Assembly (NCBI GenBank): GCA_032433595.1
Contig: JASWJB010000244.1
Span: forward strand, 1 to 64,000
Direction of reading: 5' to 3'
From: Conoideocrella luteorostrata
Lineage: Eukaryota > Ascomycota > Sordariomycetes > Hypocreales > Clavicipitaceae
Length of the DNA: 64,000 nucleotides
The notes beneath the pieces were generated by a model that saw only the letters and a program-made list of their open reading frames with translations, ran no database searches and was not told the DNA's origin. How positions within the stretch are numbered: the first letter of the stretch is position 1; each line of letters starts with the position of its first letter. The position numbers and the translations under genes were made by a program. Shown here one piece after another: positions 31,986 through 43,502 of the stretch.

Positions 31986-34263
31986 TAGATGAGTGCCAAA
32001 GGAGCACAAAGCAGAAGCACTCGGGGCATACCTGGATTTTGGCCGTCGCGAGATAGAAGGGAGGACGTCGGTGGAGGGGGATCTAGGCTTGATGAACCTT
32101 GTAGCCGCCGACAGCGACGACCGCGACGTTTCCCGAAAACCTTGCATAACAATGAACGCCGCGCCGGTCGGGTTTCGGGTGTCAACTTCGTATGCATTGA
32201 CGGTGGGGACAGGGATGCTTGTTCGCTGACGGATTGGTATCGGGCTCGCTCTACAACATCAGCGCCGAATCTTGCGTGGCCGCGCGCATTCGAACGCGAC
32301 CAATCCAGTTGGTACGAGCAAGACATTCATGTAAAGGGTTGTATAAAGTGCGAGGTAGTAAGTCTTTGCATGCCATCGGGTGCCGTCAACGCCACCGTCA
32401 TCAGTGCAGGGTAGGGCCTGGTCCCAGCAGCCGTGTAAAAAGTTCTACCGTACAAAGATGCCAAGGGTGGTTGGAGATTAGTTACAGTGCCGTCACGCTG
32501 AGCCTTACGCAAAGCCCAAGCCTCTCTACTCTAGTCTCCTCCCGTACGTACGTAGCCTGCCCACTGGTATCCCATTATGTCCCCAACATACTCCTTAGAG
32601 TCGGCAAGAACCCATCCTGAACGACCGCATGCCCGTGTGCTCGCTCCGTGGGGGCAGGACTTGGCTTACACGGGGTGGGCTGGACTAGACTGCAGGGGGT
32701 TTTACGGAGATGCAGCCGGCCGCGACGTTTAGCAAGACTACCAACTACGGAGGAACTGCCTGTTGTATATTTGGAAAGATTTGGCCAACGACATATGGGC
32801 AAGCTATAGAGTACAGACGGGAAGGACTCTGTCCTGGTCGACGCCGGCCGGCGCGCTGTTCCCCCTCTCTGACCGAACCCGAGCTGAGAACGCCTATCCA
32901 GCCGCTGACCAGGACAGAGAGCCCTTCCATATTGGAAAGACGAACACATAGCTCGGAAAACAAAAACAGCCCGGGCAGGCCCACGACTTCTGCAACACGG
33001 CTCGCAACACGGCTCGCAACACGGTGCGGACGGCTCCGTAGACTGCGCCGAGTCCCAGAATATACGGAGTACTACGGAGTAATATACCAACCAGCATTAA
33101 TGTCTCGCGCCTCCACTCTGCATGCCCTTACTGCCCGTGTTTTAGCGTTGCAATCCTCCTCCCTCAGCTCCATGTCAGCTCCAAGAAAGCATACTAGTAC
33201 TCCGTACACATACCGGCGTAGACGAGGCCAACCCAACTATTGGTTGGCCGGCGCGAACCCCCCCACCCCTCCAGTTCACGCTGACCTTGCTAACCCATCT
33301 TCTCTCGCCCGTCGGAGAACCTGAACTCTTCTGTATCTACGCTCTTCAACAACCGCCGTATCGTGGGCGGCCAACGAGATGCTGGCCATAAGAGCCTCGT
33401 CGCTCGACCCGCGCCACGCAGCTTATCCTATTCTACGCGCCCGTCCTCTCTCGAGAGGCCTTCGCCGACTCACCATCGCCAAATGCCTCGTCCCCCTCGC
33501 AGCCCCCGTCGACAGCAGTCCCTGTCCACCTTGCAGCGCAAAAGACCAAACACTTGTCATCTCATACAAGACAGCCGTCCTCCAGCCAAGAGAATCTAGT
33601 CGAACCCTGCCATTCGAGCGGCCCTAAACTTTCCTCGAACGTTCATGGATAACCTGTCAAAAGGTTTGGCTCCCGCCCGGGGCCCTGCGTGAGCTTGGTC
33701 GGCGAAACGACGCAACACGCTCCGCTGCAATAGCTGGTGCTCCGATCAACGTAGCATTCAGCATCACACGATTTGGACGCCGCGGTAGACCACATCCTGG
33801 ACATCTAAGAAGGGTCGGTCGGACCAACGACCCAACCTGGAAAATAGTAACTAATGAAATGTATGAACTAGTATTCCGAACCGAACGGCGTTGCATGAAT
33901 GAGCTCCAACCGTTTCTTCGCGTCCTCCAGCCGATAAACACAGTCTGTATCCTCCTGGGGCAAAAGATCATACGCTTACGACTAGGATTTCGAGCAGACT
34001 CTCGTTGACCTCAATATATACCCCAAAGGATATGGACCCACTGACGATCGCTTAACTCCCGAGCCTACTAATTTCGACGATAATGTTCGGCGGTTATCTA
34101 ACCCCCGGGCATCACTCTTGCCCTCCCAAGTTTCAGCTTCGACCATAAGAAAAATTCAGGCAAGCCACTCCTCCACCAGTAGCAGGACCAATTAACCCAA
34201 GTCCCTTTTGCAATTAACCAAAATATCTTGCCATAGGCGTTCCCCAAACGAAACCGGCCGATG
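31986..34263. other. Long intergenic stretch without a supported gene
   Basis: Overlapping Arg/Pro/Ser-rich frames on both strands suggest GC-rich non-coding DNA. Two TACGGAGTA copies occur at 33063-33082 and one TACTCCGTA at 33199. A candidate ATG at 33101 opens a 74-codon Ser/Arg-rich frame that I cannot support as a gene. Confidence 0.5.
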
Positions 34264-35275
34264 TACAACGCGCAAATCACCGGCATGGCGATGTGGTCGT
34301 CGTTGGGGCAGGCATATTCGGAGCTGCTATTGCTATTACTCTCGCTCGACAGAATCGCTCCGTTTTCTTCCTTGAGCGCTTACCGAAGGAGCAAGATCAG
34401 ATTGTTGGAGAATTGCTACAACCAGGCGGCGTTCAAGCTCTGAAGACGTTAGGACTCGGCAGCTGTTTCGGCGGCATCGACAGCCATCCCTGTCATGGCC
34501 AAGCTGTCACCATTCCTTACCTCGCCGAAAGTTCCTCTTCAACATGCACTACTCTCCCCGACGAGAGGTCCCAAAGCCGCTCTTTCCACCATGGGCACTT
34601 TGTTCAGGAGTTGAGACGGCGCGCTGCCATGGAAGCGAACATCACGATGGTGGGGACATTGGTGAACGGCCTAGTCACGGCGGAAAACAACGGGACGGTG
34701 TTGGGGGTGACGTCCTTGACCAAGGGGAAGCCAGACTGCTTTTTCGCACCTTGCCCATCATTGCGGATAGCTACAATAGCAAATTTCGCGCAAAGGCCTC
34801 ACGCACAGCAGAATCCCACTCGAAATTCTAGGCGCTCGAATTGCAGGACGCTGTGCTGCCGTCGCCGGGCTTCGGTCACGTTCTTCGCGGCCATTTCCCC
34901 CCTGTTCTTCTGTACCAAATCAGAAGTCGAGAGACGAGAGTGCTCATTAACGTTTCCGAGAGCCTCGAGGATACGAAATGCGCCAACGGCGGAGACAAAC
35001 CACATCAAGCGCAGGAATTTTCCGAGTCTGCCCGCATAGGTTTAACCATCCTTCGTCACCAGCCTCGAAAAGAGCAGCCCTCCCCGTTGCATGCCGAATT
35101 TATTTCTGCCGGCAACTCCCAATCGCACACCGGGCCTCATCATCGCCGGAGACGCCCTAAACATGCACCACCTCCTTATCGGGGGAGGCATAACGGTTGC
35201 GCTAAACAACGTGGTCTTGCTCGGTAAGCTATTCTATCCGTCGCGGACACCTGATTTCAAGAACATAGCTTAGGT
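34264..35275 (+). pseudogene. Squalene epoxidase (ERG1-type monooxygenase) pseudogene
   Basis: Plus-strand pieces in order and in several frames: DVVVVGAGIFGAAIAITLAR (34282, the FAD Rossmann motif), IVGELLQPGGVQALKTLGLG (about 34405), RSFHHGHFVQELRRRAAME (about 34580), ADSYNSKFRA (about 34765), LQDAVLPSPGFGHVLRG (about 34840), SRETRVLINV (34925), and FLPATPNRTPGLIIAGDALN plus a degraded GGGxTVALND motif (35095-35210). Squalene epoxidase adds oxygen to squalene in ergosterol synthesis in the ER. Here at least three frame changes occur. The motif MRHPLTGGGMTVAL is changed (HHLLIGGGITVAL), and the membrane-bound C-terminus is missing. Dead duplicate. Confidence 0.85.
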
Positions 35276-35883
35276 TCTCGATGAGCAAGATATTAGTAGT
35301 GTCTGGATTACAAACAGATGAATAAAAATCGGCATCACAGATGACGGCGCGAGTGAATGGACAAATGAGGAAATAATGGCTTACTTGGATTGGAACAAGG
35401 CACAAGACGAAGGGATTGAGGCAAAAGAGATGGCTGAATTAGATGCTAGTCCGATGAGTTCGGGCAGAAGAGACGTGAAATACATTTGGGGGCAGATTGA
35501 AGAGGACAGGAGAGAGCAGTAAGCCGCCTCCTCAGCGCAATAACGTGATATGGATTGCATCATAGTTCAACGAGAGAAAATTTGAGTTTCCAGCAATGGC
35601 CTTCCTCTGAAGCAACGTAGCTCGCTCTGTTTACACTGTGCTTCGAAGGGTCAATTGAGAAGCCCAACGTCCACTGCATTGCCCCGCTTTGCCCAGACGC
35701 CATGGCAAAATCTCGTGGCTTGGAGAGGTGGTCTGGCCGACAAGACTCGGCTGCGCATGCCACCCAACTCAGCACTTACCCCATGTAGGCACTGCTGCGC
35801 ATTGAACGTGAGGAAGACCGGCCCGTCCCGCCGGGACTAACAAAGTCATCATCATCACGGGCTCTTTGTCACTCATCGTCAAG
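35276..35883. other. Intergenic, nothing recognised
   Basis: No gene motif on either strand. Short frames only. Confidence 0.5.
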
Positions 35884-36352
35884 ATGGAAAGCTCTCCGGA
35901 CCTTAATACCGTCCACGACGCGTTAAGCGTAGCCCGAACCGAAGCGACTGCGTCAGCCGAGAACACGATGGAATTCCTCAATAGCTTCGAAACAGAACCG
36001 AAACACACAACAGATACTCTACAGAGGTCCGTGCAAGCGATTTGAGAGAGCATTGGGACGGCCAAAGCCGCCAAGACCACAGCGAGAGAAGCCATAGACG
36101 CGAACAAAACGGTGATTGGGCCTCGTCCGGGGACTGAAAGCGACAGGCAGGTTAAGGCGGCCAGCCGGGCTGTTGCGCCACCAACCTTTGCGGCCATGGT
36201 AGCGAGGAACACATTGCCGCTCCCGCGGACCGACACGTTATGAAGAACACAGAAATTTGGCTCCAACGGGCCCCTTTTGCTTGGGCTGCTGAAACGTGCG
36301 GCAAAAGCTACCATGCGTCTAGAGATGGCCACAGATGCGGTTGAAAGTCACT
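35884..36352 (+). mobile_element. Possible non-LTR (LINE) retrotransposon gag-like fragment
   Basis: The plus strand from 35884 reads an Ala/Thr/Lys-rich helical protein with two in-frame stops: NTVHDALSVARTEATASA, then after TGA SIGTAKAAKTTAREAI and VAPPTFAAMVARNTLPLPR. The pattern of an Ala/Lys coiled coil, then P-x-(S/T)-(F/Y)-A-A-(M/V)-x-A, is seen at the start of fungal Tad-like ORF1 proteins. The minus strand has a 187-codon open frame here, but its Leu/Val/Ala content is just the complement of the plus-strand Ala/Thr/Lys reading. Confidence 0.45.
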
Positions 36353-37431
36353 AAAAATAAGTATCGAATTTCAGAGTTGGTTAGTGTGGGGGGCTGTCGG
36401 CCAACCTTGTCAACCTGCGCCTGCATATACTACGCCAATGCATACCGATCTACGGAGTAGAGCCGCGCGCTTCCATTCATCTTTGCATCCACTCGAAAAT
36501 AAGCCACTTGATGATCAGATGATACACCACACCCTGGTCCAACCAGGTCCTGCGTAAAAATAGCACCAATGCGGCCTGTCAGACACCTGTACAATCGGAT
36601 GCAGTTTCTGTCCTTGAAACATCAGATCCTGGTGCTGTTGGATAGTCAATCGGATGAAGGGGTTGGATTGTTACCGCATTTTCCCAAGACAGACAAGGTG
36701 CCACCTTCCAGCATCTAATTCGGCGATTAAAACACCTTGGTACGAGACGGGGTTCCTGGACGCTTACAGAGTATATGTATATTGCATTAAGAATGTCAGA
36801 GGCTACTACGTGTGAGGGCATTCAGGGACCACGTGACGTCGTGAATCTAGTGGTGCGCCTCGACCTATTAGAGGAGGGTATCATGCAGCTAGCAAACTCT
36901 TCACTGCGGGGTAGCGGCGAAGCATAAGTAGGGACCAGATTGTTAGAAGGCCAGAGATTAAGACCGTTCACAATACAGTGCTACCTTGCTGCTAAGAAGC
37001 TACGACTACTTCAGAAGTCTTGTCTATCACTCTGCTTTATCAGTACCCAAGTCGTGACAAAGAAGCAGAAATCAAGTATAACGGGCGGCATACTCGCCGA
37101 GAAAACGTAACATGTAAAACCCATTATTTTTTTCCCCTCCGCCACTGTATACAGTTGCTTTGCAGTCAAGTTTTCTCAATAGCGCCTCAAACTCAACAGT
37201 TAGCGCTTACCAGCATTTACACTACGGATACGATACTAGGGGAGCTAGTCGCACTGTTTGGGGTTGCCTCAATTCACGCCCAGAGCAGATAGTTCGTTCC
37301 AAAAAGACATCCTCTCGCTAATAAAGTTTTGCTTCAAGGCCATAGAATTGTCCAACTGGTGGTATGTAATGTTTAAACCCGATGAAAACCACTCTTTCGC
37401 TAATGGAGGCCGGATTGTAGTCTCTCTCGCA
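36353..37431. other. Intergenic / upstream region of the 194-aa gene
   Basis: No gene seen. One TACGGAGTA motif lies at 36452. Confidence 0.5.
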
Positions 37432-38016
37432 ATGGCCTCAAGCTCAAGCTCCTCAAGCAACACTATTCTAATTGCTGTGGCTTTGTACCGTCGAGATCCT
37501 ATATCAACCGACCCGCGTAGACGCCAAATTTACCAGCACGAGGCATATCACTGGGGAATTTTAATCATCACAAGAGGAACCTACGATTATGCTTATGACG
37601 CTTATGATGCGACTGACAGAAACGAAATCAATCCAAACACGCTCAGACAAGAAAATCCTCGTGGGGACTGGTGGTTCCGCAGCGGAACAGACGTCGACCG
37701 CACACGTAGTGGAATGCTCCTGGGGTACATCATCATTGGAACTCTGCCATCCCAAGTGACGAGGGCTAATGTCGGAAACTTCCTTGAAGGGGTTACACTG
37801 CCAAAAAGGAACGTAGATCCGCAGGAGAGTTGTGTGACATGGGTCGCAAACGCTATACGTAAGTTTCGCGAGTATCAGTATATAAATGACTTTAACGTCG
37901 GGAAATTCTTGGACTGGGCACTTGTATTCGCCGACCAAAGGCTATGGAGCCTCGACGAGACCGAGGAAGCTATTTATTATGATAAAGAGACGGAGAAACC
38001 TGAGAAAAAAAAATGA
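37432..38016 (+). CDS. Conserved-looking 194-residue protein, unknown function
   Basis: Single exon. The ATG at 37432 opens a Ser run and then IAVALYRRDP, QHEAYHWGILIIT, DYAYDATDRNEINP-type, SGMLLGYIIIGTLPSQV, LPKRNVDPQESCVTWVANAI and a Lys/Glu tail. An in-frame ATG at 37369 is possible but would add a segment unlike the rest. Compact, normal composition, no signal peptide or membrane segment. The His in AYHWG and the Cys in QESCVTWV resemble the spacing in small cysteine-protease-like folds, but this is a guess. I believe related proteins exist in other filamentous fungi, without known function. No intron and no frame damage. Confidence 0.7.
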   Translation: MASSSSSSSNTILIAVALYRRDPISTDPRRRQIYQHEAYHWGILIITRGTYDYAYDAYDATDRNEINPNTLRQENPRGDWWFRSGTDVDRTRSGMLLGYIIIGTLPSQVTRANVGNFLEGVTLPKRNVDPQESCVTWVANAIRKFREYQYINDFNVGKFLDWALVFADQRLWSLDETEEAIYYDKETEKPEKKK

Positions 38017-38719
38017 AAATGAGTAAAGGGAAAAACTAGAGTTGGTGTATTGGGAGAGGGATGTGTGACTGCGGGCGGACAACCTGGGTAGAATAACCGA
38101 TAGATATCTGGACGACTCATTTACCGTCAGGACAGGTGCATTGACTGGGAAATTGCCTGAGCAACGCGAGACAAGAGTGTCTGAACTATGCATCCAGCGC
38201 CTGGGACTGCCGATGAAAGGATCCGATCCATCAGTTAAGCGCTGCGGAGCTGCAGGTCCAGACACAAAGGAGTTCGTTATGGCGAGCACTCTCCCGGAAT
38301 CCCTCGGGTCACAAACTAACCGAGTACGGACATCATATCATATTCGACCTACGTCGTACTATGGGAGAGTTCTTTGTCTACCTCGTCAGCCTCAGACATG
38401 TTGTTTACCTCCGTTACGGACACAAGACCAATGATGATGTCACTGATTTCCGTGGGTAGTATGTTGATGAGTATGAACATTGGTGCTATCCTTGGCGATA
38501 ATGATGTGAGATTTACTGTACTGAACTAAACTCTACAACCAGGACGAGAACATATTGTGTCTTCAGCAACGCCGTTGCTACGAGACACAAACAGGCGTTA
38601 TGCCCTTGCCATGGATCACGACACTAACAGAGATGCCTCTTCGCAGGAACACGAGTCACGACCAAGATGTCAGGCATTTGGCTCCCGCATAGAGGAGTTC
38701 CATTAGTTACCAGATGAGA
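38017..38719. other. Intergenic, nothing recognised
   Basis: Short frames on both strands without motif. Confidence 0.5.
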
Positions 38720-39015
38720 GCGGTGGGACGAGGGTGCGCGCAGTCAGCATCAGTGATGTGACCAAGCAGGTATACGCGGCGGCTACTGGTGCAGACCTGG
38801 ACCGCTTGCTTCGGGGCCGTGCCTACAAGGAGCAACACCGGCCAGCGTTGACGGTGTGGTTCCAAGCCCAGATGCAGCGGCAGCCTCAACTGCCAGTGGG
38901 GCATTTTCTTTTGGACGTTGTCTCGCGATGTAGACGTGCTATTCGTCACTGGCATGAGGGACGAGGCGCCGGTTGCAGCCTTTTCTCATCTGATACCAAA
39001 CAGCAGACTGCTCGA
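38720..39015 (+). pseudogene. Unidentified enzyme fragment
   Basis: The plus strand reads ISDVTKQVYAAATGADLDRL, RPALTVWFQAQMQRQPQLP and LLDVVSR. After a one-base shift near 38927 it continues DVDVLFVTGMRDEAPVAAF and SHLIPNSRLLE. The VDVLFVTGMRDEAPVA run looks like the core strand and loop of a nucleotide-binding or phosphoribosyltransferase-associated domain, but I cannot name the family. One frameshift and no flanking domain, so a fragment. Confidence 0.4.
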
Positions 39016-39415
39016 GAACAAGCCACCAGATGGGCGATCATGCCATGAGACATGCTGGAAGAGAGGCGGTTACAAACTCTCTGCACTCTCTCACACTCAC
39101 TCTCACGCTGCAGTGATCGGTCCCTTACACGGGGTCGCTAGATTACAGGGGAAATTTGGGAGAAGACAGACGGAATCTGCCAGGGACAGCTACACACTTT
39201 ACGTTCCCTAAAGCACACACGCGCACGCTCGTCGGTCACGCGGAAAACACAACAGAGCGGCTGCTTTTTGTTCTGTGACGGTTTGATGCCTGAACATTCC
39301 TGTTTCCAACATGTACGTTTCCGGAATCCAGTTCTCCAAGGTCCTATGAGTGTATAGTCACCAACTACATCTATCTCATACGTTACAAGGGGACATGTTT
39401 TCCTTTCTTTTGGTG
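39016..39415. other. Downstream region of the fusion gene
   Basis: No gene recognised. It probably includes the 3' untranslated region of the minus-strand gene that ends at 39416. Confidence 0.5.
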
Positions 39416-42133
39416 TCACTGCGTCGTGTCTCCAACATTGTGCGAGTCCTTACGGAGCAATCCATAGGCCCACAGCTTCCACATCAAGCACAACTCCTGA
39501 ACGGGTGTGCGATCACAGTGCCGAAACGTAGTCCCCGTCCCCTCCTGCGGCTCAAACCGCAGGCTTTTCCCCTGTGAGAACCTGTTCACGTGCTCTATGC
39601 AGCGATCCATGGCCATGTGGAGGCAGCGGGAGTAGAGCGTCTCCTCCGTGTCGGCCGGCGAGATGGTCGGAAAGACTCTGTCCAGAACATCGCCCTCGTC
39701 GAGGCGCGACGTGAGCTGGTGCAGCGTCGCTGAAACCTTGTCCAGCGCCCCGGCTTGGAGGGCGAAGAAGATGCAGTGATTCCCCTTGTACTCTGGCAGA
39801 TGGCCAATGTGCAGGTTGATCATGAGCCCGGCCCGCTTTGTGAGCATCGCCCCAATGTACTTGGTCCCCGAGACGATGGTCAGTTCGGGCTGCCACTCCT
39901 CCACTGCGTCCCACACTTGGCGGCAGTTGAGGTTGTCGACGACCAGTTCTGGTTTTCGCAAGTTGTGGCTCTGCGGTACGAGACCGTCGAAGTAGCACTT
40001 CCGCTGCTGCTCGTGACCCAAGAGATGGCGCCGCAGGCCATGGTACTTCATATACCATGCATCGAAAAGACGACCTTTCTGGACGAGCTGCCGGACTTGG
40101 CCGGCGTGCGCTTCCACTATGCAGCGATAGTCGGAGAAGGTGGACTTGTCGAGACGATGGCGCAAGTAGCTATGCTGAGGACCGTCTGAGCAGAGCAGGA
40201 GTAGCTTGAGGGGCTGTCGAGCTGGTTCTTCTCCCTCTGCATTGGCCGTCATCCGGGTCGGCGGAGAGCGTCGAGATTCGTAGCTCACGGTGCGAGGCAT
40301 CTTTCCACGATCAGGGTGGAAGAGCACGTGGACGGGATCAGGCTCACCCGTCAGCGTGTGCCAGACGGCACGTGCTATTGCTGGTGCCTGCGCGAACCCC
40401 CCCGTATTATTGCCGCCGGTGATGATCAAGTGGCCCCCCTCGGCAGTGGGAAGCGTCTCGTACACGCCCAGGCCTGTCGGTGTGAAAGGTCGAACACAGT
40501 ACCTTTGCTTCCCATCAGGAGGGAACAGCGTACCTTGCTGCTTTGCCACGGTATATGCCTCCGGGAAGTAGATGCGCGCGACTTCTTCGAGCTCCGCAAA
40601 GAGCGCCGAGAGCTCCGGACTCTCCAGATCCGGACGCTGGTCCAGTCCGATGTAGCCGTACCCGCCCCCGAATATCAGTATGTCTTCACCCGTGTCTGCG
40701 TCCTTGGCCACGGTGATGTTGATGTCTTCCACTAGGTGCCCCCGGCGGTGAATCTTGATGGAATGCTCCACCGGCGGATGCAGGTTGGGGATTTGCAGCC
40801 ACACACCCAGCACGCCGTGGATCAAGCCTTCACTGGCCGTGCCTTCGAGCAGGTCGTTTTGAGGGATTCCGGGGCTTAACACGTAGTGATCTGCGGATAA
40901 GGGCCCCGATGACGATGATGTTTTCAGCGCCACCACCTCGCCCGATGAATTGCGTTGTATAGCCTGAATGGGGCAGTTCCAAAGAAAGTCACCACCGAGT
41001 TCGGAGATGCGTTTGATCAAATTGTCCACGAAGGAGTGAATGTTCACTGTGAATCCTTCCACCTTGAACCCCCCAGCGAGATGGTTTGTCCCGGCAGCCG
41101 AGCGGAAACCATTATTCTCGTTCAAGAATTCCTCCAGAGAAGGGGGTGGGGTCTGGACCATGGCGCCAAGCTGGTCGTTCAACTTGACGGCCGCCTCCAG
41201 CGCCACTGGCTCGGCGTACATACGCACGATATCCTCGCGGAGTTGGACGTTTTCAAAGATCTGTGGAGACTTACTACGAAACTCTTTCCAGAGCTTGCCG
41301 GCCTCCATGTTTATCTGGTGAATATTCTCTTTGAAAGACTGCGCCAACCAGGCGGGGAGCCTCTCGAACGCGCCCAGCCACGCGAGCTCGTCGGCAGTAA
41401 AGGCTTGGGGCGGCTTGACGGCCCAGCCGCCATTGCGGGCCGTCTTTTGGAAGACGGACTGCATATCTCGATAAATTTTGCTGCCCTTTTCGTTGTAGTT
41501 GTCCGCCTCGGTGTGTGTGAACATGCGGGCGTTCCCCCCCCCGTGGGTGACGCCCAGCCTCGTGAAGTCGTTGCAGAGCCTGGGGTTCGGTCCCGCATCC
41601 ACAACACGCACACGGCAGCCCTTTGACGCAAGAAGCTCGGCCGTCATGAGATTTATGATGCCGGCTCCCACAAGAAGTACGTCCGCCGTTTGCTTGGGTT
41701 CATGGCGAGGGCGGCTTGCGATCGCTTGCCCGGCCTGGGCCTGGGCCTGGGCCTGGCTACCCGCACGCCCAATTGCGTACAGCATTTCTGCTTGTCGGAG
41801 TATCACCTCGGCCTCAGGAAGCCCACCAGGTTTCTGCTGTGAGAACGCATCAATCTGCGCCACACGTCCGTCTGCGTATGCCTGCAGACGGGGGATTGCG
41901 GCGGCATCTTGTATCAGCATCGACTTGGGGTAGTAGGGCCGGCCTTGATCCAGCCATTGGTTCATCAGGTCCTGCGTGACTTCTTCGCCATTGCAGATCC
42001 ATACGTCTACCGTTGTGTCCGGATCGGTCAATGGGGCAGACAGGTCGGATTTAGGATTACAGAAATGAGCGTGCGTAGACAGATTTGTCACGATACGGAA
42101 GCAGGGGAGGTCGACGCTAATGAGAAATTTCAT
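39416..42133 (-). CDS. Fusion of an FAD-dependent amine/amino-acid oxidoreductase and a formyltransferase
   Basis: One intronless frame of 905 residues. Residues 1-145 are an N-terminal region with a Gln/Ala run (127-136). Residues 149-610 form a DAO-type FAD domain: dinucleotide motif DVLLVGAGIINLMTAELLAS (151-170), THGGGNARMFTHTEADNYNE, and the C-terminal flavin signature GGNNTGGFAQAPAIARAV. Residues about 650-905 form a formyltransferase domain of the Fmt/PurN/ArnA type: NLHIGHLPEYKGNHCIFF (from 773) and LDEGDVLDRV (from 811). The catalytic Asn773, His775 and an Asp at 812 or 815 are kept. Such domains move a formyl group from 10-formyltetrahydrofolate to an amine, and DAO enzymes oxidise C-N bonds. 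Together they could process an amino sugar or amino acid. No targeting signal is obvious. Lack of introns and high GC against the neighbours may mean transfer from bacteria, but this is an inference. The neighbour at 43503 is a transporter on the same strand. Confidence 0.85.
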   Translation of the reverse strand: MKFLISVDLPCFRIVTNLSTHAHFCNPKSDLSAPLTDPDTTVDVWICNGEEVTQDLMNQWLDQGRPYYPKSMLIQDAAAIPRLQAYADGRVAQIDAFSQQKPGGLPEAEVILRQAEMLYAIGRAGSQAQAQAQAGQAIASRPRHEPKQTADVLLVGAGIINLMTAELLASKGCRVRVVDAGPNPRLCNDFTRLGVTHGGGNARMFTHTEADNYNEKGSKIYRDMQSVFQKTARNGGWAVKPPQAFTADELAWLGAFERLPAWLAQSFKENIHQINMEAGKLWKEFRSKSPQIFENVQLREDIVRMYAEPVALEAAVKLNDQLGAMVQTPPPSLEEFLNENNGFRSAAGTNHLAGGFKVEGFTVNIHSFVDNLIKRISELGGDFLWNCPIQAIQRNSSGEVVALKTSSSSGPLSADHYVLSPGIPQNDLLEGTASEGLIHGVLGVWLQIPNLHPPVEHSIKIHRRGHLVEDINITVAKDADTGEDILIFGGGYGYIGLDQRPDLESPELSALFAELEEVARIYFPEAYTVAKQQGTLFPPDGKQRYCVRPFTPTGLGVYETLPTAEGGHLIITGGNNTGGFAQAPAIARAVWHTLTGEPDPVHVLFHPDRGKMPRTVSYESRRSPPTRMTANAEGEEPARQPLKLLLLCSDGPQHSYLRHRLDKSTFSDYRCIVEAHAGQVRQLVQKGRLFDAWYMKYHGLRRHLLGHEQQRKCYFDGLVPQSHNLRKPELVVDNLNCRQVWDAVEEWQPELTIVSGTKYIGAMLTKRAGLMINLHIGHLPEYKGNHCIFFALQAGALDKVSATLHQLTSRLDEGDVLDRVFPTISPADTEETLYSRCLHMAMDRCIEHVNRFSQGKSLRFEPQEGTGTTFRHCDRTPVQELCLMWKLWAYGLLRKDSHNVGDTTQ

Positions 42134-43502
42134 CTTGTTGTCTGTCGCGCATCAACTTGACTTGACTTGACTGGAAGGCTCTACTAGTCTGCCGAAAAGC
42201 CTCTCCTTGGTGACTGCTACATAAATACTTGTTTTCATTGTTACAACGATGGACTGTTGTTGCTCCCTACCACTGTCCTACCGGATTGGCGGTGAATGTG
42301 CGTCGACATCTTGGCGGCTCTGCATTTGGCAACAGAGCTGAAAGGGGGGGAGGGGAAGGGACCAAAGCGGAGAAATAACCAGATGACTTGGATAGCAGCG
42401 GTTCAGCTTACCGTGGATCTTGTTGTCTTTCGTTTGTTATGGTGCTATGCTTCCGTGAGCCTGTTGCCATGAACGCCAAGCGTAGCGGACAATCTGCCGT
42501 CTCGTATGCGTCCGGTTCGGTCTCCCAATCTAATATATTGCGCAAATAATTCCTCCGAGTTTCCGAAGAACCCCCCAACTCCTCAACAGTCAGGCGGCTT
42601 TCTGTATCGACCGCTGCATCTCCTGCCACTCCTCAGCGTGCTGCTCTCCGACTCCGCCTGTCCGGCCGCTCCAACACCTCTTGGCTGTCTTTCAGGCCCT
42701 GCATGCCGCTTGACTCCTGATTGTTATGTTGGTTGCAGTCGTCGCATTTCTCTTCGCCCCGTCGTATAATTTCTCCCGAAATGCCCATGCAATCCATCCA
42801 ACGTATTCCGCCCGCAATGCTCTCCTTCACCGTTTCGCCATCTCGCCTCCTTCGCTCCGCCCCCTTCTACCTACCCTGCCCTGCCTCTGCTCTTTGCCGG
42901 CTCGAAACAACGCGCCCCAATTCCACCACTGTCTTGCTATCCTAGCCGTCTCGTCGGCGGGTTGTGCGGGGGGTGGTGTTTCTGGTAGGTCTCTCGTGAC
43001 GGCTGCCTTGACGGCCGGAGACGGCATGCCACCTTTCCGCGAATCGCGGTCCGTGAATGGTGGATAGACAACTAAGGAACAGGGGGTAAGCCCATGGCAT
43101 AGCCAATATCATGGAGCTGACTGATGGCCGTCCGCGTCATAATTCTCCGTGGCGATCCTCGCCCTCTTAGCTTCCGGCAGGGGAACTCCCCCACAATGAC
43201 ACCACGAGCCAGCAGTGAAATTTCGTTTTGGCTGACAACCAGGTTTTCTGTTTCTGTACGGAGCTGTACGGAGTACGGAGTAAATAGCTATCCATCGCTT
43301 GCGTAGGAAGGGGACTAGTGGCGTCGGCATTTCGCTGCAATCAGGGATACGTGATACATTAACACTACCTACGGAGTCATAGCCCGCCAGCCCGCTCAAT
43401 GGAGTGCAGGGATCTGCAGTCAAAAAATCGCACGTCTAAATTTTTTCAGCCCCGTCTACTTTCCCGACATGTGTCCACCCAAGGCGCCGACTCTTCCTCG
43501 GA
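42134..43502. other. Spacer between the fusion gene and the transporter
   Basis: About 1.4 kb. The open frames are short and Ser/Pro/Arg-rich on both strands, and I see no supported gene. A cluster of TACGGAGTA-type motifs lies at 43256-43283. It should contain the promoter of the fusion gene. Confidence 0.5.

Noticed and set aside
33101..33630. Ser/Arg/Pro-rich frames with ATG starts
   Set aside because: No motif, overlapping frames on both strands, typical of GC-rich intergenic DNA.
35769..36332. 187-codon minus-strand open frame, hydrophobic
   Set aside because: Its composition is the complement of an Ala/Thr/Lys-rich plus-strand reading with a better family-like pattern. No membrane topology or motif.
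39552..41979. Many frames overlapping the 905-aa fusion gene
   Set aside because: High GC keeps alternative frames open. They show no motif, while the 905-aa frame has two complete domains.
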